From: Antedon mediterranea
Lineage: Eukaryota > Echinodermata > Crinoidea > Comatulida > Antedonidae
Direction: 5' to 3'
Length of the DNA stretch: 64,000 nt
NCBI RefSeq assembly: GCF_964355755.1
Contig: NC_092670.1
Location: 27,765,795 to 27,829,794, forward strand
Below, piece after piece: positions 42,801 through 53,590 of the stretch. Numbering within the stretch: position 1 is the stretch's first letter; each line of letters starts with the position of its first letter. The notes beneath the pieces are model-generated. The model was not told the DNA's origin. It searched no databases and saw only the letters and a program-made list of their open reading frames with translations. Position numbers and translations under genes: made by a program.

Positions 42801-42978
42801 TGGTGTTTTTATGTTAACAAGTTTTTTCGAAAATTACAAAATGGTATAAAACGTCTCCAAATGCGATTTGAAGATTTTCTAAGCACTTTGGTGTTTTTAT
42901 GTTAACAAGTTTTTTCGAAAATCACAAAATGGTCTAAAACGTCTCCAAATGCGATTTGAAGCTATTCTGTACACTTTG
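39870..42978. repeat. Higher-order repeat unit, partial third copy
   Basis: The unit starts with the same spacing order as the two before it (428, then 781, 340, 780, 780), but 781 replaces 693, meaning one more A monomer. From about 42841 the sequence switches to the separate 4.4 kb segment. The switch is inside the satellite and leaves no foreign sequence. Confidence 0.75.
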
Positions 42979-45900
42979 CTGTTTTGTGTGAATAATTTTT
43001 GTCGAAATGCTCAAAATGGTCAAAAACGTTTTTAAATACGATATTAAGCTATTTTGTGCTCTTTGATGTTTTTGTGTGAAAAGTTTTATCGAAATGCTCA
43101 AAATGGTCTAAAACGGTTTCTAATGTGATTTTAAGCACTTTGATGTTTTTATGTTAACAAGTTTTTTCGAAAATTACAAAATGGTATAAAACGTCTCCAA
43201 ATGCGATTTGAAGATTTTCTAAGCACTTTGGTGTTTTTATGTTTACAAGTTTTTTCGAAAATCACAAAATGGTCTAAAACGTCTCCAAATGCGATTTGAA
43301 GCTATTCTGTACACTTTGCTGTTTTGTGTGAATAATTTTGTCAAAATGCTCAAAATGGTCAAAAACGTTTTTAAATACTATATTAAGCTATTTTGTGTTC
43401 TTTGATGTTTTTGTGTGAAAAGTTTTATCGAAATGCTCAAAATGGTCTAAAACGGTTTCTAATGAAATGATTTTAAGAACTTTGATGTTTTTATGTTAAC
43501 AACTTTTTTAGAAAATCACAAAATGGTCTAAAACGTCTACAAATGCGATTTGAAGCTATTCTAAGCACTTTGGTGTTTTTATGTTAACAAGTTTTTTCGA
43601 AAATCACAAAATGGTATAAAACGTCTCCAAATGAGATTTTAAGGTATTCTAAGCACTTTGGTGTTTTTATGTTAACAAGTTTTTTCGAAAATCACAAAAT
43701 GGTCTAAAACGTCTACAAATGCGATTTGAAGCTATTCTAAGCACTTTGGTGTTTTTATGTTAACAAGTTTTTTCGAAAATCACAAAATGGTCTAAAACGT
43801 CTCCAAATGCGATTTGAAGCTATTCTGTACACTTTGCTGTTTTGTGTGAATAATTTTTGTCGAAATGCTCAAAATGGTCAAAAACGTTTTTAAATACGAT
43901 ATTAAGCTATTTTGTGCTCTTTGATGTTTTTGTGTGAAAAGTTTTATCGAAATGCTCAAAATGGTCTAAAACGGTTTCTAATGTGATTTTAAGCACTTTG
44001 ATGTTTTTATGTTAACAACTTTTTTAGAAAATCACAAAATGGTCTAAAACGTCTCCAAATGCGATTTGAAGCAATTCTAAGCACTTTGGTGTTTTTATGG
44101 TAACGAGTTTTTTTGAATATCACAAAATGGTCTAAAATGTCTCCAAATGCGATTTGAAGCTATTCTGTACACTTTGATGTTTTTTTGTTAACAAGTTTTT
44201 TCGAAAGTCACAAAATGGTGTAAAACGTCTCCAAATGCGATTTGAAGCTATTCTAAGCACTTTGGTGTTTTTATGGTAACGAGTTTTTTTGAATATCACA
44301 AAATGGTCTAAAATGTCTCCAAATGCGATTTGAAGCTTTTCTAAGCACTTTGGTGTTTTTATGTTAACAAGTTTTTTCGAAAATCACAAAATGGTCTAAA
44401 ACGTCTCCAAATGTGATTTGAAGCTATTCTAAACACTTTGGTGTTTTTATGTTAACAAGTTTTTTCGAAAATCACAAATTGGTCTAAAACGTCTCTAAAT
44501 GCGATTTGAAGCTAGTTTAAGCACTTTGGTGTTTTTGTGTAACCAAGTTTTTTCGAAAATCACAAAAGGGTCTAAAATGTCTCAAAATGCGATTTGAAGC
44601 TATTCTGTACACTTTGATGTTTTTTTTGTTAACAAGTTTTTTCGAAAGTCACAAAATGGTCTAAAACGTCTCCAAATGCGATTTGAAGCTATTCTAAGCA
44701 CTTTGGTGTTTTTATGTTAACAAGTTTTTTCGAAAATCACAAAATGGTGTAAAACGTCTCTAAATGCGATTTGAAGCTATTCTAAGCAATTTGGTGTTTT
44801 TATGTTAACAAGTTTTTTCGAAAATCACAAAATGGTGTAAAACGTCTCCAAATGCGATTTTAAGCTATTCTAAGCAATTTGGTGTTTTTTTATGTTAACA
44901 AGTTTTTTCGAAAATCACAAAATGGTCTAAAACGTCTCCAAATACGATTTGAAGCTATTCTGTACACTTTGCTGTTTTGTGAGAATAATTTTTGTCGAAA
45001 TGCTCAAAATGGTCAAAAACGTTTTTAAATACGATATTAAGCTATTTTGTGCTCTTTGATGTTTTTGTGTGAAAAGTTTTATCGAAATGCTCAAAATGGT
45101 CTAAAACGGTTTCTAATGTGATTTTAAGCACTTTGGTGTTTTTATGTTAACAAGTTTTTTCGAAAATTACAAAATGGTCTAAAACGTCTCCAAATGTGAT
45201 TTGAAGCTATTCAAAACACTTTGGTGTTTTTATGTTAACAGGTTTTTTCGAAAATCACAAATTGGTCTAAAACGTCTCCAAATGCGATTTGAAGTTATTT
45301 TAAGCACTTTGGTGTTTTTGTGTAACCAAGTTTTTTCGAAAATCACAAAAGGGTCTAAAATGTCTCAAAATGCGATTTGAAGCTATTCTGTACACTTTGA
45401 TGTTTTTTTGTTAACAAGTTTTTTCGAAAGTCACAAAATGGTCTAAAACGTCTCCAAATGCGATTTGAAGCTATTCTAAGCACTTTGCTGTATTGTGTGA
45501 ATAATTTTTGTCGAAATGCTCAAAATGGTCAAAAACGTTTTTAAATACGATATTAAGCTATTTTGTGCTCTTTGATGTTTTTGTGTGAAAAGTTTTATCG
45601 AAATGCTCAAAATGGTCTAAAACGGTTTCTAATGTGATTTTAAGCACTTTGATGTTTTTATGTTAACAACTTTTTTAGAAAATCACAAAATGGTCTAAAA
45701 CGTCTCCAAATGCGATTTGAAGCAATTCTAAGCACTTTGGTGTTTTTATGGTAACGAGTTTTTTTGAATATCACAAAATGGTCTAAAATGTCTCCAAATG
45801 CGATTTGAAGCTTTTCTAAGCACTTTGGTGTTTTTATGTTAACAAGTTTTTTCGAAAATCACAAAATGGTCTAAAACGTCTCCAAATGCGATTTGAAGCT

Positions 45901-47248
45901 ATTCTGTACACTTTGCTGTTTTGTGTGAATAATTTTTGTCGAAATGCTCAAAATGGTCAAAAACGTTTTTAAATACGATATTAAGCTATTTTGTGCTCTT
46001 TTATGTTTTTGTGTGAAAAGTTTTATCGAAATGCTCAAAATGGTCTAAAACGGTTTCTAATGTGATTTTAAGCCCTTTGATGTTTTTATGTTAACAACTT
46101 TTTTAGAAAATCACAAAATGGTCTAAAACGTCTCCAAATGCGATTTGAAGCAATTCTAAGCACTTTGGTGTTTTTATGGTAACGAGTTTTTTTGAATATC
46201 ACAAAATGGTCTAAAATGTCTCCAAATGCGATTTTAAGCTTTTCTAAGCACTTTGGTGTTTTTATGGTAACGAGTTATTTCGAAAATCACAAAATGGTCT
46301 AAAACGTCTCCAAATGCGATTTGAAGCTATTCTGTACACTTTGCTGTTTTGTGTGAATAATTTTTGTCAAAATGCTCAAAATGGTCAAAAACGTTTTTAA
46401 ATACTATATTAAGCTATTTTGTGCTCTTTGATGTTTTTGTGTGAAAAGTTTTATCGAAATGCTCAAAATGGTCTAAAACGGTTTCTAATGTGATTTTAAG
46501 CACTTTGATGTTTTTATGTTAACAACTTTTTTAGAAAATTACAAAATGGTGTAAAACGTCTCCAAATGCGATTTGAAGCTATTCTAAGCAATTTGGTGTT
46601 TTTATGTTAACAAGTTTTTTCGAAAATCACAAAATGGTCTAAAACGTCTCCAAATGCGATTTGAAGCTATTCTAAGCACTTTTGTGTTTTTATGTTAACA
46701 AGTTTTTTCGAAAATCACAAAATGGTCTAAAATGTCTCCAAATGCGATTTGAAGCTTTTCTAAGCACTTTTGTGTTTTTATGTTTACAAGTTTTTTCGAA
46801 AATCACAAAATGGTCTAAAACGTCTCCAAATGCGATTTGAAGCTATTCTGTACACTTTGCTGTTTTGTGTGAATAATTTTTGTCAAAATGCTCAAAATGG
46901 TCAAAAACGTTTTTAAATACTATATTAAGCTATTTTGTGTTCTTTGATGTTTTTATGTGAAAAGTTTTATCGAAATGCTCAAAATGGTCTAAAACGGTTT
47001 CTAATGTGATTTTAAGAACTTTGATGTTTTTATGTTAAAAACTTTTTTAGAAAATCACAAAATGGTCTAAAACGTCTCCAAATGCGATTTGAAGCAATTC
47101 TAAGCACTTTGGTGTTTTTATGTTAACACGTTTTTTCGAAAATCACAAAATGGTCTAAAACGTCTCCAAATGCGATTTGAAGCTATTCTAAGCACTTTTG
47201 TGTTTTTATGTTAACAAGTTTTTTCGAAAATCACAAAATGGTCTAAAA
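42841..47248. repeat. 4.4 kb segment, second of a distant pair
   Basis: Copy of 14190-18597. Private changes here include CAGGTTTTTT near 45241, AAGCCCTTTG near 46072 and GATTTTAAGC near 46232. A third, shorter copy of its left part begins near 62541 (offset 48,011 from 14530), with the same 340 and 518 bp B1 spacings. The segment ends about 2 kb before the insertion point at 49200. Confidence 0.87.
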
Positions 47249-49198
47249 TGTCTCCAAATGCGATTTTAAGGTATTCTAAGCACTTTGGTGTTGTTATGTT
47301 AACAAGTTTTTTTGAAAATCACAAAATGGTCTAAAATGTCTACAAATGCGATTTGAAGCTATTCTAAGCACTTTGGTGTTTTTATGTTAACAAGTTTTTT
47401 TCGAAAATCACAAAATGGTGTAAAACGTCTCCAAATGCGATTTTAAGCTATTCTAAGCAATTTGGTGTTTTTATGTTAACAAGTTTTTTCGAAAATCACA
47501 AAATGGTCTAAAACGTCTCCAAATGCGATTTGAAGCTATTCTGTACACTTTGCTGTTTTGTGAGAATAATTTTTGTCGAAATGCTCAAAATGGTCAAAAA
47601 CGTTTTTAAATACGATATTAAGCTATTTTGTGCTCTTTGATGTTTTTGTGTAAAAAGTTTTATCGAAATGCTCAAAATGGTCTAAAACGGTTTCTAATGT
47701 GATTTTAAGCACTTTGATGTTTTTATGTTAACAACTTTTTTAGAAAATTACAAAATGGTGTAAAACGTCTCCAAATGCGATTTGAAGCTATTCTAAGCAA
47801 TTTCGTGTTTTTATGTTAACAAGTTTTTTCGAAAATCACAAAATGGTCTAAAACGTCTCCAAATGCGATTTGAAGCTATTCTAAGCACTTTTGTGTTTTT
47901 ATGTTAACAAGTTTTTTCGAAAATCACAAAATGGTCTAAAATGTCTCCAAATGCGATTTTAAGGTATTCTAAGCACTTTGGTGTTTTTATGTTAACAAGT
48001 TTTTTCGAAAATCACAAAATGGTCTAAAACGTCTACAAATGCGATTTGAAGCTATTCTAAGCACTTTGGTGTTTTTATGTTAACAAGTTTTTTCGAAAAT
48101 TACAAAATGGTATAAAACGTCTCCAAATGCGATTTGAAGATTTTCTAAGCACTTTGGTGTTTTTATGTTTACAAGTTTTTTCGAAAATCACAAAATGGTC
48201 TAAAACGTCTCCAAATGCGATTTGAAGCTATTCTGTACACTTTGCTGTTTTGTGTGAATAATTTTGTCAAAATGCTCAAAATGGTCAAAAACGTTTTTAA
48301 ATACTATATTAAGCTATTTTGTGTTCTTTGATGTTTTTGTGTGAAAAGTTTTATCGAAATGCTCAAAATGGTCTAAAACGGTTTCTAATGAAATGATTTT
48401 AAGAACTTTGATGTTTTTATGTTAACAACTTTTTTAGAAAATCACAAAATGGTCTAAAACGTCTCCAAATGCGATTTGAAGCAATTCTAAGCACTTTGGT
48501 GTTTTTATGTTAACAAGTTTTTTCGAAAATCACAAAATGGTATAAAACCTCTCCAAATGCGATTTTAAGGTATTCTAAGCACTTTGGTGTTTTTATGTTA
48601 ACAAGTTTTTTCGAAAATCACAAAATGGTCTAAAACGTCTACAAATGCGATTTGAAGCTATTCTAAGCACTTTGGTGTTTTTATGTTAACAAGTTTTTTC
48701 GAAAATCACAAAATGGTATAAAACGTCTCCAAATGAGATTTTAAGGTATTCTAAGCACTTTGGTGTTTTTATGTTAACAAGTTATTTCGAAAATCACAAA
48801 ATGGTCTAAAACGTCTACAAATGCGATTTGAAGCTATTCTAAGCACTTTGGTGTTTTTATGTTAACAAGTTTTTTCGAAAATCACAAAATGGTATAAAAC
48901 GTCTCCAAATGCGATTTTAAGCTATTCTAAGCAATTTGGTGTTTTTATGTTAACAAGTTTTTTCGAAAATCACAAAATGGTCGAAAATGTCACAAAATGC
49001 GATTTGAAGCTATTCTAAGCACTTTGGTGTTATTATGTTAACAAGTTTTTTCGAAAATCACAAATTGGTCTAAAACGTCTCCAAATGCGATTTGAAGCTA
49101 TTTTAAGCACTTTGGTGTTTTTGTGTAACCAAGTTTTTTCGAAAATCACAAAATGGTGTAAAACGTCTCCAAATGCGATTTGAAGCTATTCTAAGCAC

Positions 49199-49200
49199 TT
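49199..49200. other. Target-site duplication TT, left copy
   Basis: The left flank ends CTAAGCACTT and the right flank begins TTTGCTG. The unoccupied copy reads AAGCACTTTGCTG (5771-5781), with three Ts. Five Ts now flank the element, so two were duplicated (49199-49200 and 56452-56453). Confidence 0.82.
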
Positions 49201-49211
49201 CCCAGTGGGCA
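49201..49211 (+). repeat. Left terminal inverted repeat
   Basis: CCCAGTGGGCA, the exact reverse complement of 56441-56451. Inward similarity is limited to CAACGTTGA-type motifs rather than a continuous inverted repeat. The first nine bases are themselves almost palindromic (CCCA-G-TGGG). Confidence 0.93.
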
Positions 49212-49308
49212 CAGAACATAATTTCAACGTTGAATCAACGTTGAAATATAGTTGATTTGTTGAAATCATGTTGTCAGCGTATTTCAAACGTTGAATCAAC
49301 GTTGAAAT
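49212..49308. repeat. Left subterminal region with CAACGTTGA motifs
   Basis: Four copies of CAACGTTG or AAACGTTG occur between 49228 and 49305, before the regular array starts. TCAACGTTGA is a perfect 10 bp palindrome. Such subterminal repeats can be transposase-binding sites in DNA transposons, but that role is only inferred here. Confidence 0.6.
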
Positions 49309-51535
49309 AACATTTTTTCCCTAACTATTTTTTTTACGTTTAGTACTAAACATTGAATCAACGTTGAAATAACATTTTCTTTTTAACTAGTAATTTATGT
49401 TAATTAATAAAGGTTGATTTAACGTTGAAAAAACATTGTTTTTCAAACAAATGTTTTACGTTAATTTATAAATGTTGATTCAACGTTGAAATAACATTGT
49501 ATTTTTAACTAGAAATTTACGTTAATTTATCAATGTTGATCCAACGTTAAAATAACATTGTCCTTCTAACTAGTAATTTACGTTAATTTATCAATGTTGA
49601 TTTAACGTTGAAATAACATTGTCTTTCTAACTAGTAATTTACGTTAATTTGTGAATGTTGATCCAACGTTGAAATAACATTGTATTTTTAACTAGAAATT
49701 TACGTTAATTTATCAATGTTGATCCAACGTTGAAATAACATTGTATTTCTAACTAGAAATTTTCGTTTTATTATCAATGTTGATCCAACGTTGAAATAAC
49801 ATTGTATTTTTAACTAGAAATTTACGTTAATTTATCAATGTTGATCCAACGTTAAAATAACATTGTCCTTCTAACTAGTAATTTACGTTAATTTATCAAT
49901 GTTGATTTAACTTTGAAATAACATTGTTTTTCTAACTAGTAATTTACGTTAATTTGTCAATGTTGATCCAACGTTGAAATAACATTGTATTTTTAACTAG
50001 AAATTTACGTTAATTTATCAATGTTGATCCAACGTTGAAATAACATTGTATTTCTAACTAGAAATTTACGTTTTATTATCAATGTTGATCCAACGTTGAA
50101 ATAACATTGTCTTTCTAACTAGTAATTTACGTTAATTTATCAATGTTGATTTAACGTTGAAATAACATTGTCTTTCTAACTAGAAATTTACGTTAATTTA
50201 TCAATGTTGATCCAACGTTGAAATAACATTGTATTTCTAACTAGAAATTTTCGTTTTATTATCAATGTTGATCCAACGTTGAAATAACATTGTATTTTTA
50301 ACTAGTAATTTACGTTAATTTATCAATGTTGATCCAACGTTGAAATAACAATGTATTTTTAACTAGAAATTTACGTTAATTTATTAATGTTGATCCAACG
50401 TTGAAATAACATTGTATTTTTAACTAGAAATTTACGTTAATTTATTAATGTTAATCCAACGTTGAAATAACATTGTCTTTTTAACTAGTAATTTAAGTTA
50501 ATTTATCATTGTTGATCCAACGTTGAAATAACATTGTCTTTCTAACTAGTAATTTACGTTAATTTATCAATGTTGATCCAACGTTAAAATCACATAGTAT
50601 TTTTAACTAGAAATTTACGTTAATTTATCAATGTTGATCCAACGTTGAAATAACATTGTATTTTTAACTAGTAATTTACGTTAATTTATCAATGTTGATC
50701 CAACGTTAAAATCACATAGTATTTTTAACTAGAAATTTACGTTAATTTATCAATGTTGATCCAACGTTGAAATAACATTGTATTTTTAACTAGTAATTTA
50801 CGTTAATTTATCAATGTTGATCCAACGTTGAAATAACATTGTATTTCTAACTAGTAATTTACGTTAATTTATCAATGTTGATCCAACGTTGAAATAACAT
50901 TGTATTTTTAACTAGAAATTTACGTTAATTTATTAATGTTGATCCAACGTTGAAATAACATTGTCTTTCTAACTAGTAATTTACGTTAATTTATCAATGT
51001 TGATACAACGTTGAAATAACATTGTCTTTATATCTAGAAATTTACGTTAATTTATCAATGTTGATCCAACGTTGAAATAACATTGTATTTTTAACAAGAA
51101 ATTTACATTAATTTATCAATGTTGATCCAACGTTGCAATAACATTGTATTTTTAACTAGAAATTTACGTTAATTTATCAATGTTGATCCAACGTTGAAAT
51201 AACATTGTATTTCTAACTAGAAATTTACGTTAATTTATCAATGTTGATCCAACGTTGAAATAACATTGTATTTCTAACTAGAAATTTACGTTAATTTATC
51301 AATGTTGATCCAACGTTGAAATAACATTGTATTTTTAACTAGTAATTTACGTTAATTTATCAATGTTGATCCAACGTTGAAATAACATTGTATTTTTAAC
51401 AAGAAATTTACGTTAATTTATCAATGTTGCTCCAACGTTGAAATAACATTGTCTTTCTAACTAGTAATTGACGTTAATTTATCAATGTTGATCCAACGTT
51501 GAAATAACATTGTATTTCTAACTAATAATTTTTTT
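49309..51535. repeat. 61-bp tandem array, about 36 copies (left arm)
   Basis: Each unit runs AACATTGTATTT, then TAACTAGAAATTTACG, TTAATTTATCAATGTTGAT and CCAACGTTGAAAT. Unit starts fall at 49309, 49371, 49432 and 49493, and from 49493 to 51506 there are exactly 33 steps of 61 bp with no net indel. Common variants are CTAGAAA or CTAGTAA, GATCC or GATTT, and GTATTTTT or GTCTTTCT. The first three units are the most diverged. There are no unique spacers, so it is not a CRISPR-like array. Confidence 0.93.
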
Positions 51536-51800
51536 CAAACAATTATTATTTTTGTTTTTCAATGTTATTCCAACGTTATTTTAACGTTGAAATCCAGTTG
51601 CCATTTTCAAATGACATGTTTTCAACGTTGAAAAACTCTTGAAATTATGTTGTTTTTTCAAACAATTATTATTTTTGTTTTTCAATGTTAATTAAACGTT
51701 AAATTAAAGATAAATTCTCTTACATTTTTTAATACTAAGTGCGTTGCCATTGATGTTTCAACGTTAAATTAACATTAGATTTCAGTTGGCGGTTTATGTT
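51536..51800. repeat. Degenerate AACGTT-rich tail of the left arm
   Basis: The regular 61 bp pattern ends, but AACGTT and AATGTT motifs continue (near 51571, 51583, 51624, 51693 and 51759). A 37 bp stretch beginning TTTTTCAAACAATTATT occurs twice, at 51531-51567 and 51654-51690, 123 bp apart, about two 61 bp units. It looks like an older, decayed part of the array. Confidence 0.7.
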
Positions 51801-52533
51801 ATCATCCTTTATTGTAAAACAAATGATTATTGGTTATTTAGGAATTTTAGATTGGCAAATATTATTGTCTCTGTATAATACAAAAATGTTCTAGAAGTTG
51901 TGTTGAAAATTGAATGATCCTTTCATGCAAGATCAAATTTCATAAGATACGAGCTTGTCATTGGTTTAGTTTCGTTTTGATACAATTTTGAAACTGGTGT
52001 CAGTAATTTCAGTTACTTCGACGTAGGCTAGGCCTACAGCAGTAGTGGTGTGTGTGTAGAAAAAAAAGGCTCATCATTGAAATTGTCAAATAAGTATGTT
52101 TTGAGGTAGGAAAACAATCCTTTTTATTTGTAATCTACTAATTTATAAGCTTTGAGCTTGACTATTTTACCCTTATCAATAGCTAGCCTCTAGTCTAGTA
52201 GGCCACACATGCATAGCTAGGCTATAGCCTGGTAGGCTAGGCCTAGAGGCTAGGCAGGCTGCCAAACTGATGAACTGAATTCACTCACTAGGCCTAGTGG
52301 AAGCATTTAGTATTATGCATGTCAAGGGCAAACATTTGCCTGGCCAAGGATAACTACAGTACTGTACTTATATGGTTATAAAATGGTATGTATTAGGCCT
52401 TTTATTTAGTTCAATACTTTCTTTATTTATCCAAAAGTATACATAAATATAACATTATAATATATAATTAGTTGGCCTAGCTAGCTTTCTGCTAGGCTGT
52501 CTACAGTAGCTGCTAATGCTATTAATATTAGTG
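51801..52533. other. Spacer without recognised gene
   Basis: Mostly AT-rich sequence with many TAGGCCTA, CTAGGCTA and AGCTAG motifs between 52020 and 52310, plus an ACAGTACTGTAC palindrome near 52361. No long open frame, RNA gene or transposase remnant is visible. It may be the original core of the element or older captured DNA. Confidence 0.6.
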
Positions 52534-52553
52534 TTAATGTTATGCGCGATTTG

Positions 52554-52680
52554 AACGATTTGCGCAATTTGAAATTGCGCAAAAAAAATCCTTGCGCAAT
52601 TTGAATTGAAACATGTGTTTCAAATTGCGCAAGCAACGTATTAAATTGCGCAAGTAATCTGCAAATTGCGCAAGGTTTTT
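52554..52680. repeat. TTGCGCAA palindrome cluster, left arm
   Basis: Several TTGCGCAA cores occur within 130 bases, joined by ATTTGAAATT-type linkers. One pair forms TTGCGCAATTT, one base, then its reverse complement. Both strands look alike in this stretch, so open frames read here (KLRNF-like peptides) have no coding meaning. Confidence 0.85.
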
Positions 52681-52803
52681 CGACAGATTGTGAAATCATG
52701 CACACCCATATTTTTATAGTAATTTCTAAGAATGATTCAAAATTAAAGATAAATATCGCATTTCATTATTTTAGTAGTGCAAATATTGTTATAAGTTAGC
52801 ATA

Positions 52804-52876
52804 CCGTCGAAGAACCGACGAAGGAAAACGAAGCGGTGGTGTTCCACCAGGCGGGCGCGGCGCGGGCGGCCGGCTA
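52804..52876. other. GC-rich patch with two small hairpins
   Basis: A sharp GC-rich island in AT-rich DNA, ending in GGCGGGCGCGGCGCGGGCGG. Two hairpins are visible: CGTCG/CGACG (52805-52809 and 52816-52820) and GGTGG/CCACC (52835-52839 and 52844-52848). Read forward in one frame it encodes an Arg/Gly-rich stretch, but there is no start codon and a stop lies upstream, so I do not call a gene. It could be captured host sequence. Origin unknown. Confidence 0.5.
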
Positions 52877-53086
52877 TACTACTCTAGCCTAGCTAGGGTC
52901 TGGACTACTGATACTGACTAGGTTACATGGCCTAGCTTAAACTAACATTAAAAACTTAAAAAGTGAGTATTAAACATTATCTTCATTGAAATGGTCTTAT
53001 TTATATAATAAAATACTAAATTTTAAACTCCTCTGCCTAGGCCTAGCCTAGCCATGTATTGGAAAATTTACAGTTCGTTTTCAAAT

Positions 53087-53315
53087 TGCGCAAAGGTGTC
53101 ATATTGCGCAAGAACTATCTTGCGCAATTTACAAATTGTGCAGCGCAATTTAAAATTGCGCAAAGATTTTCTTGCGCAATTTGAAATTGCGCAAGTTGAT
53201 TGCGCAATTTGAAATTGCGCAAAAAAATCCTTGCGCAATTTAAAATTGCGCAAGAATTCTTTGCGCAATTTCAAATTGCGCAAGGATTTTTTTGCGCAAT
53301 TTCAAATTGCGCAAA
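53087..53315. repeat. TTGCGCAA palindrome array, right arm
   Basis: A run of roughly 30 bp units, each with TTGCGCAA cores alternating with short linkers (AAGGATTTT, AAGATTTTC, AAGTTGA, AAGAATTC). Neighbouring cores pair into hairpins with 11 bp arms around a single central base. The right arm has more units than the left, so it expanded after the inverted repeat formed, or the left contracted. Confidence 0.85.
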
Positions 53316-53340
53316 TCGTTCAAATCGCGCATAACATTAA

Positions 53341-53582
53341 TATACAAACACATGCTGCTAGCCTAGGACGGCTATTTGTTAAACTTACTCGCTTTCTTTA
53401 TTTCAGATTGTAGGCCTAGCTAAGGCCCTGGCCTATGCCTAGCTAGAGTACAAAATAATGAAGTACATGTAGGCCTATAATCTTTTCTATGTGAATCAAA
53501 CGAGAACAATCTAATGGATGATCAATATTTTTATATACAAAAGGTTGGTATTTATAGTTCTTAACTTTAATATTGAATTGAA
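53341..53582. other. Spacer between the two nested elements
   Basis: About 240 bases with GTAGGCCTA motifs near 53411 and 53470 and AT-rich flanks. Nothing else is recognised. Confidence 0.6.
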
Positions 53583-53583
53583 T

Positions 53584-53590
53584 AAATATT
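53584..53590. other. Target-site duplication AAATATT, left copy
   Basis: AAATATT directly precedes ACGCCGTGG and recurs directly after CCACGGCGT at 54581-54587. Confidence 0.75.

Larger units (their letters stand above)
1..49200. repeat. 88-bp satellite array with B1-B2 cassettes, part 1
   Basis: The whole stretch is tandem copies of one AT-rich family. The common monomer (A) is 88 bp; its landmarks in order are GTGTTTTTATGTTAACAAG, TTTTTTCGAAAATCAC, AAAATGGTCTAAAACG, TCTCCAAATGCGATTTGAAG and CTATTCTAAGCACTTTG. Variant A monomers recur in fixed order: one with GTGTAACCAAG and AAAGGGTC, then one with a longer T run before GTTAACAAG and AAAGTCAC. At intervals a 164 bp B1-B2 pair replaces A monomers. 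No gene, RNA or unrelated insertion is visible here. All observed length changes are whole monomers or small indels. The array begins before base 1. It looks like a pericentromeric or other heterochromatic satellite, but that location is inference. Confidence 0.97.
52538..53336. mobile_element. Nested 799-bp TTAA-flanked inverted-repeat element
   Basis: The left end starts TGTTATGCGCGATTTGAACG and the right end is its exact reverse complement; the match runs perfectly for 45 bases, then continues with a one-base A-run difference. TTAA sits on both sides (52534-52537 and 53337-53340), as expected for a TTAA-specific transposon such as piggyBac or Kolobok types. The ends do not start with CCC, the usual piggyBac motif, so the family stays open. 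Both arms are packed with TTGCGCAATTT-type palindromes; the middle (52690-53075) is unrelated and includes a GC-rich patch. No transposase is seen, so it is non-autonomous. Confidence 0.8.

Noticed and set aside
49309-51535. CRISPR-like array
   Set aside because: The 61 bp units are continuous with no unique spacers, and the context is eukaryotic.
52481-53413. Reverse and forward frames of 60-74 codons with RNFKLRK-like repeats
   Set aside because: They are translations of TTGCGCAA palindromes, and similar peptides appear on both strands for that reason.
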